From assembly GCF_900141855.1 (NCBI RefSeq), contig NZ_FQYU01000001.1:779402-843401 (forward strand): a stretch of DNA of 64,000 nucleotides, written 5' to 3'. The stretch is from Pseudozobellia thermophila. Lineage in GTDB: Bacteria; Bacteroidota; Bacteroidia; Flavobacteriales; Flavobacteriaceae. The notes beneath the pieces were generated by a model that ran no database searches, was not told where the DNA came from, and worked only from the letters and a program-made list of their open reading frames with translations. A program made the translations under genes and the position numbers. Below are positions 44,142-53,439 of this stretch, in pieces (the stretch's first letter is position 1; each line of letters opens with the position of its first letter).

Positions 44142-45560
44142 ATGACACTTTACAGCCAGGAAGAAGAAGTAATTGAGGAGTCGGCCAGCGGCGAATTTGA
44201 AAGACAGCCCGTGCCCCAGTCCAAACTGAAAAGTTGGAAAAGCTTTTTGGGCATGTACGCGGGCGAGCACGCCGCCGGTACCGAGTTTGTTATCGGTCCG
44301 TTATTTCTTACCACCGGGGTGAGTGCCTTCGATTTGATCATCGGCCTACTGGTGGGCAACCTTTTGGCCGTGCTCAGCTGGAGGTTTCTTACGGCCGAGA
44401 TTGCCGTTAAGTACAGACTTACCCTTTACTACCAACTCGAGAGGATATGCGGTAAAAAACTGGTCATTGGGTACAACTTGGCCAATGGGATATTGTTTTG
44501 TTTCCTGGCCGGGGCCATGATCACGGTTTCCGCTACCGCGGTCGGCATTCCTTTTGATATGGAAATGCCCAAACTGACCGATACCGTGCCCAACGGCCTT
44601 ACGTGGGTGCTCATAGTAGTGGCCTTGGGTGCCGTTATTTCCCTGATTGCTGCCAAGGGCTTCAATACGGTTTCAAAGGCTGCCAATTGGATGTCGCCGA
44701 TTATTGTCCTGGCTTTTTTGGCTTGTGGCATCGTTTCGCTCCAACAGTTGGGCGTTACCAGTTTTTCGGAGTTTTGGGATATCTGGGGCGAGGGCTCCGA
44801 CCCCTTTCCAGGACAGATCAAGTACACCTTCTGGCACGTCGTGCTCTGGTCGTGGTTCGCCAATGCGGCCATGCACGTGGGTATGTCGGACCTTTCGGTC
44901 TTTAGGTTTGCCAAAAAGGCCAGTGCGGGCTGGACCACCGCGGCCGGTATGTACGTCGGCCATTACATGGCCTGGATCGCGGCCGCCCTCTTGTATGCCG
45001 TTTATTTAAAGACTCCCGAGGCGCAGGTTTTAATAGGTAATGGCGAGGCGCCTACCGTGGCCCCCGGGCCCTTGGCCTACAATGCGCTGGGCTTTTTCGG
45101 GATTTTGGCGGTAATCTTGGCGGGGTGGACCACCGCAAACCCGACCATTTACAGGGCAGGCTTGGCATTTCAGGCCATCCTGCCGAAAACTTCCACGTTT
45201 TGGGTAACCATTATAGCAGGTACCGTGGCGACCGTGGCGGGACTGTTTCCGGCCTTTGCCATGAAGCTGCTCGATTTTGTGGCCCTATACGGCTTTATTT
45301 TGGCACCCGTGGGGGCCGTGATCGTATTTGAGCATTTCTTTGCGAAGAGTGCGGGGATTATTCCCAACTACGCCGAGTTCGGACATATAAGGTTCAATAA
45401 GGCCGTTCTCTTGGCCTGGGCCATTAGCTTCGGACTCTTTTATTTTATTTCGGTGCAGTTCGATGTCTTTTTGTCCTTCGTTACCTTGCCCGCTTGGTTG
45501 TTATGCGGAATACTGTTCTTGGTCTTTAGCAGGTATTTCCAGAAAAGGCCTAAGACATAA
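44142..45560 (+). CDS. NCS1-like permease, probable rhamnose or rhamnoside importer
   Basis: A 472-residue inner membrane protein with about 12 helices and a hydrophilic N-terminus, of the cytosine/purine permease (NCS1) fold. Visible core segments are GEHAAGTEFVIGPLFL, GFNTVSKAANWMSPIIVLAF and LAGWTTANPTIYRAGLAFQ. Known NCS1 members carry nucleobases, hydantoins or vitamins. Here it starts 3 bases after lldD inside the rhamnose operon, with no other rhamnose transporter in the window, so it more likely imports L-rhamnose or a related sugar or lactate. That is inference from position. Confidence 0.82.
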   Translation: MTLYSQEEEVIEESASGEFERQPVPQSKLKSWKSFLGMYAGEHAAGTEFVIGPLFLTTGVSAFDLIIGLLVGNLLAVLSWRFLTAEIAVKYRLTLYYQLERICGKKLVIGYNLANGILFCFLAGAMITVSATAVGIPFDMEMPKLTDTVPNGLTWVLIVVALGAVISLIAAKGFNTVSKAANWMSPIIVLAFLACGIVSLQQLGVTSFSEFWDIWGEGSDPFPGQIKYTFWHVVLWSWFANAAMHVGMSDLSVFRFAKKASAGWTTAAGMYVGHYMAWIAAALLYAVYLKTPEAQVLIGNGEAPTVAPGPLAYNALGFFGILAVILAGWTTANPTIYRAGLAFQAILPKTSTFWVTIIAGTVATVAGLFPAFAMKLLDFVALYGFILAPVGAVIVFEHFFAKSAGIIPNYAEFGHIRFNKAVLLAWAISFGLFYFISVQFDVFLSFVTLPAWLLCGILFLVFSRYFQKRPKT

Positions 45561-45563
45561 CGG

Positions 45564-45604
45564 GCCCGATCCATTCTTCTTCCTTAAGAAGAGACCGGGC
45601 TTTT
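45564..45604 (+). terminator. Terminator after the rhamnose operon
   Basis: GCCCG (45564-45568) pairs with CGGGC (45596-45600), and inner TCTTC pairs with GAAGA. A short T run follows. The stem has an internal loop, so strength is uncertain. Confidence 0.6.
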
Positions 45605-45727
45605 GATGGTCCCGTGGTCGGTTCGTATGCGCCCTTATTTCTTTGGAGGCATTGTTAAAAACTTCCAATAGGGGGCCCTTGGGGTAAAATTAAGGGAAGG
45701 TCCTTTCCGCCTCGTTTTAAAAAGTAG

Positions 45728-45748
45728 TATATTTGCGCAATCGATTAC
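45728..45748 (+). promoter_or_regulatory. kduI promoter -7 box with abutting LacI operator
   Basis: TATATTTG (45728-45735, TAnnTTTG) is followed after one base by GCAATCGATTAC (45737-45748). The operator would cover the transcription start, a classic repression position. Its reverse complement occurs exactly before susC-1 and susC-2. Confidence 0.78.
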
Positions 45749-45765
45749 ATTTAAAAAAAGGTAAA

Positions 45766-46599
45766 ATGACAAATTATGAGTTCAGGTATGCATCCCATCC
45801 CGAGGATGCCAAAAAATACGGTACGGAAGAACTTCGGGAGCATTTTTTGATCGAAAACCTCTTTCAGGACGATGCGATAAATTTGACCTATTCGATGTAC
45901 GACAGGTATATCGTTGGTGGTGCCAAACCGGTGGGCAAAGACCTTCCGCTGGAAACCATTCCCTATCTTAAATCCGATAATTTCTTGGACCGAAGGGAAT
46001 TGGGCATTGTCAACGTCGGGGGCAAAGGTAGCGTTTCGGTCGATGGTACCGTTTACGAATTGGATAAGAAGGAAGCCCTCTATGTCGGCAAAGGGACCAA
46101 GGAGGTCACCTTTCTGGCGGGTGGTACGCAGCCCTTGTTCTATATCAACTCGGCACCGGCACACCAAAGTTTTCCGACGACCAAGGTAGGTAAGGACAAG
46201 GCCGAGGTTCTCGAACTGGGGGAAACCAAGTACGCGAACAAGCGGATTTTGAACAAACTGATCGTCAACAGTATCGTCGAAACATGCCAGTTGCAAATGG
46301 GCATCACCGAATTGGTGGAAGGCAACGTGTGGAACACCATGCCCGCCCATACCCACGAGCGGCGTATGGAGGCCTATTTCTATTTTGACCTTGAAGAAGG
46401 CCAGACGGTATGCCACTTCATGGGCCAGCCCCAGCATACACGGCATATTTTTATGAAGGGCAATCAAGCCGTGCTATCGCCCGAATGGTCGATACACTCG
46501 GGGTCGGGAACAAGTAACTACTCCTTTGTATGGGGTATGGCGGGTGAAAACCTTGACTATGGCGATATGGACGTGTGTCCGCCCGACCAGTTAAAATAA
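45766..46599 (+). CDS. kduI: 5-dehydro-4-deoxy-D-glucuronate isomerase
   Basis: A 277-residue cupin-type isomerase with the zinc site PAHTHERRMEAY (two His and Glu) and a further His in QPQHTRHIFM. It converts the keto-uronate formed from unsaturated galacturonate or glucuronate to the 2,5-diketo form on the way to KDG. Start at the ATG at 45766, 17 bases after the operator; an in-frame TTG upstream lies in the promoter. Its substrate is supplied by GH105-type enzymes. KduD is not in the window. Confidence 0.95.
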   Translation: MTNYEFRYASHPEDAKKYGTEELREHFLIENLFQDDAINLTYSMYDRYIVGGAKPVGKDLPLETIPYLKSDNFLDRRELGIVNVGGKGSVSVDGTVYELDKKEALYVGKGTKEVTFLAGGTQPLFYINSAPAHQSFPTTKVGKDKAEVLELGETKYANKRILNKLIVNSIVETCQLQMGITELVEGNVWNTMPAHTHERRMEAYFYFDLEEGQTVCHFMGQPQHTRHIFMKGNQAVLSPEWSIHSGSGTSNYSFVWGMAGENLDYGDMDVCPPDQLK

Positions 46600-46675
46600 G
46601 ACGGCTGTCTTGTGCTACCCAAACGGGATAGGGAAGAAGGCTGTAATTAATAACCTAAAACAACCCAATAAATAG

Positions 46676-48142
46676 ATGAAAAGACTAAATAGGGGGAATG
46701 TGGCGGCGACCACCGACCTGCCGATAAAAATTCTTCAGTTCGGGGAGGGCAACTTTTTAAGGGCCTTCGTCGATTATGCCTTTCAAAAGTTGAACCAAGA
46801 GGCCGATTTTAATGCGGGAATAGCCGTCGTACAGCCCATACCCCAGGGAATGGTTTCCGTACTCAACGAGCAAGAAGGGCTTTATACCCTTTTTTTAAAA
46901 GGAATTAAAGACGGCAAGGAGGTCGAGGAAAAGGAACTTATTACCAATATCGTCAAAGGTGTCGACCCCTATTTGGATTTCGATGCTTATTTGGATTTGG
47001 CCAAGGAAAAGGAGCTGCGGTTCGTTATTTCGAATACGACGGAAGCGGGCATTGCCTACGTTGCATCCGATACGATGGATATGGCCCCGCCATCTTCCTT
47101 TCCGGCAAAACTGACAGTGCTCTTGCACCGTCGGTTCGAACATTTTAAAGGGGCCGCTGACAAGGGCCTTGCCATCATACCCTGTGAGTTGATCAACTAT
47201 AATTCCGATACACTTAAGAAAATCGTGTTCGAGTATATCGATTTGTGGAATCTATCGGAAGAATTCAAGAATTGGGTGAATACGGCCTGTAGTTTTCACA
47301 ACACCTTGGTCGACCGCATCGTACCAGGCTACCCAAAGGACCAAATCGACGAGTACAACAAACAATTGGATTATCAAGACAAGCTGATAGTCAGTGCCGA
47401 AACCTTCTTTCTATGGGTAATAGAGGGGGATGAAGCGCTAAGGAAAAAACTGCCTTTTGATAAGACCGATCTCGATGTTAAGATCGTTGCCGATATGCAG
47501 CCGTTCAGGACCCGAAAGGTGCGCATTCTTAACGGGGCCCATACCTCAATGGTGCCATTTTCCCTACTCTATGGAAATCAGACCGTTAAGGAAAGTGTGG
47601 ATGAAGGCTTTACCGGGACTTTTATCCGTTCGCTGGTTTTTGATGAAATTATCCCTACCTTAGATATGGATAAGGAAGAGCTGGAGGCTTTCGCCCACGC
47701 GGTTTTCGATAGGTTTAAAAACCCCTTTGTAAAGCACAGGTTGGCCAGTATCGCCCTCAATAGCATATCCAAGTTCAAGGTACGGGTCTTGCCCAGCCTT
47801 TTGGCGTATATTAGCCGCAAGAACGACCTTCCGCCACGTTTGGTCTTTGCCTTTGCCTGTTTGATCCGCTTTTATAAGGGAAGCTGGAAAAACCAGGCAC
47901 TTCCGGTGAACGACGATGCAGGGATAGTTGATGATATGGCGCGGATATGGAAATCGGCCTCCTTTGATAGTGTGGCCCAGCAGGTCTTGCAAAACGTACG
48001 GTATTGGGGAGAAGACCTAACGACCGTTCCCCATCTGAAGGATGCGGTGGCAAAAGGCCTTCGGTATATAGAGGAAGATGGTATACAAGAAGGATATATC
48101 AAATTTGAAAACGATTTAAAAGCAGGCAGATATGCAAACTAA
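46676..48142 (+). CDS. uxaB: Tagaturonate reductase
   Basis: A 488-residue member of the mannitol dehydrogenase family with an N-terminal Rossmann part (ILQFGEGNFLRAFVDY) and the family motif VRILNGAHTSMVPF with Lys and His residues of the active site. It reduces D-tagaturonate to D-altronate with NADH. It overlaps uxaA by 11 bases, which supports uxaB rather than the fructuronate enzyme uxuB. UxaC, the preceding isomerase, is not in the window. Confidence 0.92.
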   Translation: MKRLNRGNVAATTDLPIKILQFGEGNFLRAFVDYAFQKLNQEADFNAGIAVVQPIPQGMVSVLNEQEGLYTLFLKGIKDGKEVEEKELITNIVKGVDPYLDFDAYLDLAKEKELRFVISNTTEAGIAYVASDTMDMAPPSSFPAKLTVLLHRRFEHFKGAADKGLAIIPCELINYNSDTLKKIVFEYIDLWNLSEEFKNWVNTACSFHNTLVDRIVPGYPKDQIDEYNKQLDYQDKLIVSAETFFLWVIEGDEALRKKLPFDKTDLDVKIVADMQPFRTRKVRILNGAHTSMVPFSLLYGNQTVKESVDEGFTGTFIRSLVFDEIIPTLDMDKEELEAFAHAVFDRFKNPFVKHRLASIALNSISKFKVRVLPSLLAYISRKNDLPPRLVFAFACLIRFYKGSWKNQALPVNDDAGIVDDMARIWKSASFDSVAQQVLQNVRYWGEDLTTVPHLKDAVAKGLRYIEEDGIQEGYIKFENDLKAGRYAN

Positions 48143-49748
48143 ATTGATCAAGGTTCATGCGGAAGACAATGTGGCCATAGCCCTTGTGGACCTGGTCCAG
48201 GGAGATCGGGTGCAGTTTGAAGGACAGGAGATCATCGTTCTGTCCGATACCCGGGCCAAGCATAAGATCGCCTTGGTCGACTTGGCCCCTGAAGACGAAA
48301 TCTTTATGTACGGCGTGTTGGTGGGCAAGGCGGTTGCCGAAATAAAAAGAGGGGATGCCCTTACCGTGGAAAATGTCAGACACCAAAGCAGTCCCGTAGA
48401 GAAAAAGACCGCTTCGGTAAGCTGGACTCCGCCCGACGTGTCGAAATGGAAGGATAGGACCTTTATGGGCTATCACAGGCCCGATGGTCAGGTGGGTACT
48501 GCCAACGTGTGGTTGTTCTTTCCCCTGGTGTTCTGTGAAAACAGGAATATCGAAATTCTCAAGGATGTTTTTGAAAAAGAACTTTCCATCGGCAAGGTCA
48601 ATAAGCAAAGGAACTTGTTGCGAAACCTGATTAGTGGCAACCCCGAAGATACTGCGGGTGAAAAGGAGCAAGAATCCTCACAGACCTTCGATAACATCGA
48701 AGTAAAATTTATCACCCATCAAGGAGGATGCGGCGGTATCAGACAAGATTCTGAGACCTTGGCCAAGTTGTTGGCCGGATATGTCAAAAACCCCAATGTG
48801 GCCGGCGCGACCGTATTGAGTTTGGGATGCCAGAACTTGCAGATAGAAATATTGAAGAAGGCCTTGGCGGCCATAGATCCCGATTTAAAAAAACCTGTCC
48901 TTATTTATGAACAGCAGCAAATGGGCACGGTCGATAACATGCTCAATACCATTATCAAGGAGTCTTTTGAAGGGATTAAGGAGGCCAATAAGATCCAACG
49001 TATGCCGGCACCGATCTCCAAGTTGAAAATGGGGCTTGAGTGTGGTGGATCTGATGGTTTTTCCGGTATTTCCGCCAATCCCTCCCTCGGCTATGCCTCC
49101 GATATTTTGGCGGCCGTAGGTGGTTCCCCGATATTGTCGGAATTTCCCGAATTGTGTGGGGTAGAGCAAGAATTGGTGAACCGATGTGTCAACGATGAAG
49201 ATGGCGAACGCTTTATAAGCTTGATGAAGGCTTACGAAAGTGCAGCGGAGGCTGCCGGCTCGGGCTTCGATATGAACCCATCCCCCGGAAATATAAAGGA
49301 CGGCCTGATCACAGATGCCATGAAATCGGCGGGTGCGGCCAAAAAAGGGGGTACTTCTCCGATCGAGGCCATTTTGGATTATGGCGAGTACGTTACGAAA
49401 CCGGGCCTTAATTTGGTTTGTACCCCCGGTAACGACGTCGAAAGTACCACAGGAATGGTGGGCTCGGGAGCCAATATCGTCGTCTTTACCACGGGCTTGG
49501 GTACGCCTACGGGCAACCCCATCGCACCGGTGCTCAAGGTATCGTCGAATACCGTTTTGGCGGAACGTATGCCCGATATTATCGATATAGATACAGGGGC
49601 CGTGATCCGCGGGGAAAAATCGATAAGCGAGATGGGTGAGGAAATCCTGGACTACGTCATCAAGGTGGCCAGCGGTGAGATAACGGCCAAGGCCGATGCC
49701 TTGAACCAAAACGACTTTATACCCTGGAAAAGGGGCGTTTCTTTATAG
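48132..49748 (+). CDS. uxaA: Altronate dehydratase
   Basis: A 538-residue enzyme with an N-terminal SAF-like domain (residues about 1-95) and the large UxaA domain, including GYHRPDGQVGTANVW, THQGGCGGIRQDSETLAKLL, LGCQNLQ, LECGGSDGFSGISANPSLG and PGNDVESTTGMVGSGANIV. It dehydrates D-altronate to 2-keto-3-deoxygluconate. It ends 9 bases before a convergent lacI gene. Full length and intact. Confidence 0.94.
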   Translation: MQTKLIKVHAEDNVAIALVDLVQGDRVQFEGQEIIVLSDTRAKHKIALVDLAPEDEIFMYGVLVGKAVAEIKRGDALTVENVRHQSSPVEKKTASVSWTPPDVSKWKDRTFMGYHRPDGQVGTANVWLFFPLVFCENRNIEILKDVFEKELSIGKVNKQRNLLRNLISGNPEDTAGEKEQESSQTFDNIEVKFITHQGGCGGIRQDSETLAKLLAGYVKNPNVAGATVLSLGCQNLQIEILKKALAAIDPDLKKPVLIYEQQQMGTVDNMLNTIIKESFEGIKEANKIQRMPAPISKLKMGLECGGSDGFSGISANPSLGYASDILAAVGGSPILSEFPELCGVEQELVNRCVNDEDGERFISLMKAYESAAEAAGSGFDMNPSPGNIKDGLITDAMKSAGAAKKGGTSPIEAILDYGEYVTKPGLNLVCTPGNDVESTTGMVGSGANIVVFTTGLGTPTGNPIAPVLKVSSNTVLAERMPDIIDIDTGAVIRGEKSISEMGEEILDYVIKVASGEITAKADALNQNDFIPWKRGVSL

Positions 49749-49757
49749 AAACCGGAT

Positions 49758-50777
49758 TTATCCAAGGGTTTTCTGGGAAGATTTACGGATCTCGAGCGAA
49801 GGGCTGAGCACCACGTTTTTTTCTATTTTGACGTCATTGGATTCTATTTGCTCCAAAAACACCTTGGCCGCCGTTTTGCCCATAAGAAGGGGCGATTGGT
49901 CTACCGAAGAAATAGGAAGTTCCATAAACTGGGTAAACGGTTCGTTACTGAATCCGACGACACAGAAATCTTCGGGAATTTTTTTCCCTATTTCCCTGAG
50001 GTATTGAATGGCTCCCAAGGCCCCTAGGTCGGTAGCCGAAAAGATGGCATCGGGCGGTTCAGGCAAGCCCATAAGCTTTTTGGCGGCGTCTTTTCCCGCG
50101 ACGATTTCACTTTGTAGCGCGATGACATAATCGGGGTTGAATTCCATCCCGTGGTCGGCCAGGGCCTGCTTGTATCCCGCCAAGCGGTTTTGGTAAATAA
50201 GCAAGGATAGATCTATGGTCATATGGGCTATATGCTTGCAGCCCTGTTCGATGAGGTGCTTGGTGGCCTGGTAGGCCCCTTGGGCATCGTCCAAAGTAAC
50301 CGAGCTTATCCCTTCTATTTCTTTTTTTCGGTCGAAAAAGATAAGGGGCACGTTTTTGGAAAGTACGTATTTGAAATGATCATTGCCCTTGCTCTGTCTC
50401 GAAGCGGATATGATTATCCCGTCGACCTGGGCATTAAGAAGGTTTTGTACGATATCGATTTCCTTTTTGCCTTCTTCATGCGTCTGGGAGATGATGACGT
50501 TGTAGCCTTTGGGGTTCAATTCTTCTTCAATACCCCTGATTACGGTAGAAAAGAAATTCCGGTTGATATAGGGAACCACCACTCCAACATTTTTACTTTT
50601 GCCGCTTTTAAGGGCCAAGGCAAGCTTGTTTTGCTTGTAGTTCAACTTTTTTGCCGTTGCCAAGACCAGTTTTTTTGTGTCTTCACTGATCCTTGGGTTG
50701 TCGTTGAGCGCTCTGGATACGGTTGCCGCAGTGATATTTAATTCCTTGGCAATGTCATAGATGGTTGTTTTTTTCAT
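49758..50777 (-). CDS. LacI-family regulator, copy 1 of a paralogous pair
   Basis: A 339-residue LacI-type protein: helix-turn-helix TIYDIAKELNITAATVS, hinge NKLALALKSGKS, and a sugar-binding domain. It differs from the copy at 57650-58672 at only about 55 positions by eye, with an identical recognition helix, so both should bind the same sites. It is convergent with uxaA, whose operon carries the matching operator, and lies near susD-1. I find no clear copy of the operator before this gene itself. Confidence 0.92.
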   Translation of the reverse strand: MKKTTIYDIAKELNITAATVSRALNDNPRISEDTKKLVLATAKKLNYKQNKLALALKSGKSKNVGVVVPYINRNFFSTVIRGIEEELNPKGYNVIISQTHEEGKKEIDIVQNLLNAQVDGIIISASRQSKGNDHFKYVLSKNVPLIFFDRKKEIEGISSVTLDDAQGAYQATKHLIEQGCKHIAHMTIDLSLLIYQNRLAGYKQALADHGMEFNPDYVIALQSEIVAGKDAAKKLMGLPEPPDAIFSATDLGALGAIQYLREIGKKIPEDFCVVGFSNEPFTQFMELPISSVDQSPLLMGKTAAKVFLEQIESNDVKIEKNVVLSPSLEIRKSSQKTLG

Positions 50778-51298
50778 CTACATGGTTTTGGTAAAATAGG
50801 GTGGTAGGCCGAAGATGCTCTTCTTTTACCTGAATAACCCATTTATTGAAAATGAGATTACAATAGTATTATGTTCCATTTAATGCGAATCGACTTCTTT
50901 TATCTAACGTTAGCCTGTAACCGGATTAAAGACGTTTGCACAAACCAATGGCACATATGTTAAAAGGGGCTCAATTTAATCAAAAGAATCCAATAAACCC
51001 TAGATAGTTGGAATTTAGATGGAAAGCCCAGGGCACATTGTTTGGGCCTATTGGAGTCCATTCCCTATTATCGAAAATGGAATTAAGGAATGGGTCGGTT
51101 TTCAAAGGATGATTTTGATGGTCTGAATAAAAAACAAAGGGCAATTCAGGTTATCGCCAGCAACTAGGAAAATAGGGAACATTTCTTTGGTGCCGTTGCG
51201 AAATTCCTTGTGATTGCCCTTTGTAACCAAACTAACTCAAAAAAAACTAATCCTAAGAATACCAATTGCTTCCAACAATTGATTTTTTTAATTCGGTA
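50778..51298. other. Spacer between lacI-1 and susD-1
   Basis: About 520 bases without a supported gene. It contains the lacI-1 promoter region and the large-loop terminator of the SusC/SusD unit. No other element is recognised. Confidence 0.5.
51126..51224 (-). terminator. Large-loop terminator after susCD-1
   Basis: ACAAAGGGCAAT (51134-51145) and ATTGCCCTTTGT (51213-51224) are perfect 12-base complements. Read on the minus strand, the distal arm runs into TTTTTTATT. The loop is about 67 bases, unusually large, and may hold further structure. Confidence 0.65.
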
Positions 51299-53419
51299 CT
51301 ATTCCGAGGCATGTCCATATCCTTGGGTAATCAAGCCCTTCGACTTCGATAGGGTTTCAAAAGGTATGGCCCTCATATAACGCGGTGGTTCACCGGCGTT
51401 GTAATACGAGTCGGGGTATCCCTTGAATATATCGGAAGTGTATTGACTTTCATTGGCTATGATGTTGGCTCCCCATGGGGACTTTTCATATCCATCTGCC
51501 TCCAGGGCGGCGGCCACCGGACCATCGGGGTCGATGTACTCATATAGTCCGCGAATGGCCAGGTTTACCTTGTCGCTTTCCAATGTGTTGATGTAATCGA
51601 TCCACAGGTCGCTTGTACCTCGCCATCCGGGCACCAGTACGGGATAGGTCGGGTCATCCGGGGCAAGGCCTTCCGGGGTTTGTGTGGTGAGCAGGTTCAA
51701 CGACGGATCGATATCTTCCTTGATGTTGACATATTTGGTCCATACGTAGTTGGAAATGGTCATGCCGGTTTCGGGAAAGGTATAGTAACCATCGCTTTTT
51801 AAGCCTTCTACCATGGCAATTTGCCTATCCCGTAATTTTTTGATCCGCTCGGGCATCTTTCCATATAGGGTCATGTCCCATCGGGTTTTGCCTTCGCCCG
51901 CCAATTCCAGTTTTCGCTCAAAGGCGATGGCATCCAACAAGGCTTGGCCGGACAATGCCCCGATATAGCTGGTTACATGCTCGGCTTGGTCTGCCTCGGG
52001 AAAAGCCCGGCTTCTTACTTTGGTCAAGTAGGTCTTTGCCGTTGCCTCGTCACCGGTGGCCGCCGATGCATAGGCCAGGTCCAACATAACATCGGCCATG
52101 CGCAATTGCTGCCAGTTGCAACCCGACTTTCTTTGGGCGACGGTGTAGGGATCTTTAAAACGTGCTTCGTCCAATTTGTTTAGGGCCAGTCCGCCTTTTT
52201 CCCTACTGCCTGGCTCAAAATTGATAAGGCGCTCGGAAGCCGCTCCGGAGTTGGCCGTTACACAGGCCGTTACGTCGCGTCTTTTGTCATTGGGTAAAAA
52301 ATCCCCGTAATAGAAGCTGGCATAAATTCTGGCCTGTCCGTAATTCTTCGGGGGATAGGCATTGGACCCACCACCACCCGATGGGCGCCCGAAAGAATAG
52401 GGGAAATCTGAATTGAAGCCCCTGGTATATCCGGATTCGTAAATGGATTCGGGGCTTACTTCCAAATCCATCAAATATTGAAAGTTGCGCTGAAACGGAT
52501 TGTTAAAGCCCTCCCCCCTTTCATCGGATTCTATCAAACGGGCGGAGCCGGGGTTGTTCACCACGTTGAGGTAATGCTCTTTGGCAATAAGCATATAGGT
52601 TTCCCAATCGGTACGTCTTACGTATTTGGCCTGCCATGTGCTGTTTTCGACCCCAATTTGCTCAAAGGTCACATTGCCGTAATCGAAATCGGTTCTACGC
52701 AGTTGATAGCCAGCGGCGTCGAAGGCCAGCCTACCGATCAGGGCATCGCCATAGGTGCCCGAAAAGCGCTCGGCGTTTATGCCTCCTTCGCCCAATCGGT
52801 ACATCAATGGAACGGCCTTCTTAAGGGCCGCTATCTCCTTGTCGTATATCAAATCCCTTGAACTTAGTCCCAGGGTATCCGTCTGTTCGGTGCTTTTGAT
52901 GGCATAATCGAAGTAAGGCACATCGCCGTAATACCTGACCAGTAGCTTATAAGCGGTAGCACGGGCCGCGGTGGCCTCCCCGTAAAGTTGGGTCCATTCC
53001 GTGGGTTGTCCCTTGGAAACGGCCTCCTGGTATTCTTCCTTCTCCTCAATGGCCTCTATCATTATATTACACCTGTTGATCACGGTATAGCATTCCTTCC
53101 ATGTCGTGGCCGAGTTTCCGTCGTTGATATTAAACTCCGACGCAAAGAGGCCTTCAGGGATATGCCTGCCTTGGGAGGCATAGTTTTCAGGGTGACACTC
53201 CGAATCCGAACCTACCACTTCCGTTTCATAAAAGAGTAGGCGGTCAAGGTCGTACCAGATTTCGTAAATACCCGCCATCACTTTTTGGGCATCCCCCGTA
53301 GACACGAATACGGTATCTTCATCAACACTCGATGGGGCGGGCGCATCCAAAAAGTCGTCTTCGCATGCCGTGCCACAGACAAGAAGGGCAATTAGCGTTG
53401 TGTATATAAACTTTTTCAT
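51299..53419 (-). CDS. SusD/RagB-family outer membrane lipoprotein, pair 1
   Basis: A 706-residue lipoprotein: the signal peptide ends ALLVCGTACEDDF, with Cys20 as the likely lipidation site. The SusD helical (TPR-like) fold is visible in the segments EIWYDLDRLLFYETEVVGSD, AYKLLVRYYGDVPYFD and FERKLELAGEGKTRWDMTLYG. It is longer than most SusD proteins. It lies 20 bases after susC-1 and caps that transporter, binding a polysaccharide at the cell surface. The substrate is not visible but pectin is likely from context. Confidence 0.94.
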   Translation of the reverse strand: MKKFIYTTLIALLVCGTACEDDFLDAPAPSSVDEDTVFVSTGDAQKVMAGIYEIWYDLDRLLFYETEVVGSDSECHPENYASQGRHIPEGLFASEFNINDGNSATTWKECYTVINRCNIMIEAIEEKEEYQEAVSKGQPTEWTQLYGEATAARATAYKLLVRYYGDVPYFDYAIKSTEQTDTLGLSSRDLIYDKEIAALKKAVPLMYRLGEGGINAERFSGTYGDALIGRLAFDAAGYQLRRTDFDYGNVTFEQIGVENSTWQAKYVRRTDWETYMLIAKEHYLNVVNNPGSARLIESDERGEGFNNPFQRNFQYLMDLEVSPESIYESGYTRGFNSDFPYSFGRPSGGGGSNAYPPKNYGQARIYASFYYGDFLPNDKRRDVTACVTANSGAASERLINFEPGSREKGGLALNKLDEARFKDPYTVAQRKSGCNWQQLRMADVMLDLAYASAATGDEATAKTYLTKVRSRAFPEADQAEHVTSYIGALSGQALLDAIAFERKLELAGEGKTRWDMTLYGKMPERIKKLRDRQIAMVEGLKSDGYYTFPETGMTISNYVWTKYVNIKEDIDPSLNLLTTQTPEGLAPDDPTYPVLVPGWRGTSDLWIDYINTLESDKVNLAIRGLYEYIDPDGPVAAALEADGYEKSPWGANIIANESQYTSDIFKGYPDSYYNAGEPPRYMRAIPFETLSKSKGLITQGYGHASE

Positions 53420-53439
53420 AATCTATAAATTATTAAAAA

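Noticed and set aside
48885-49709. Long open frame opposite uxaA
   Set aside because: Antisense shadow of a conserved enzyme with intact motifs on the plus strand.
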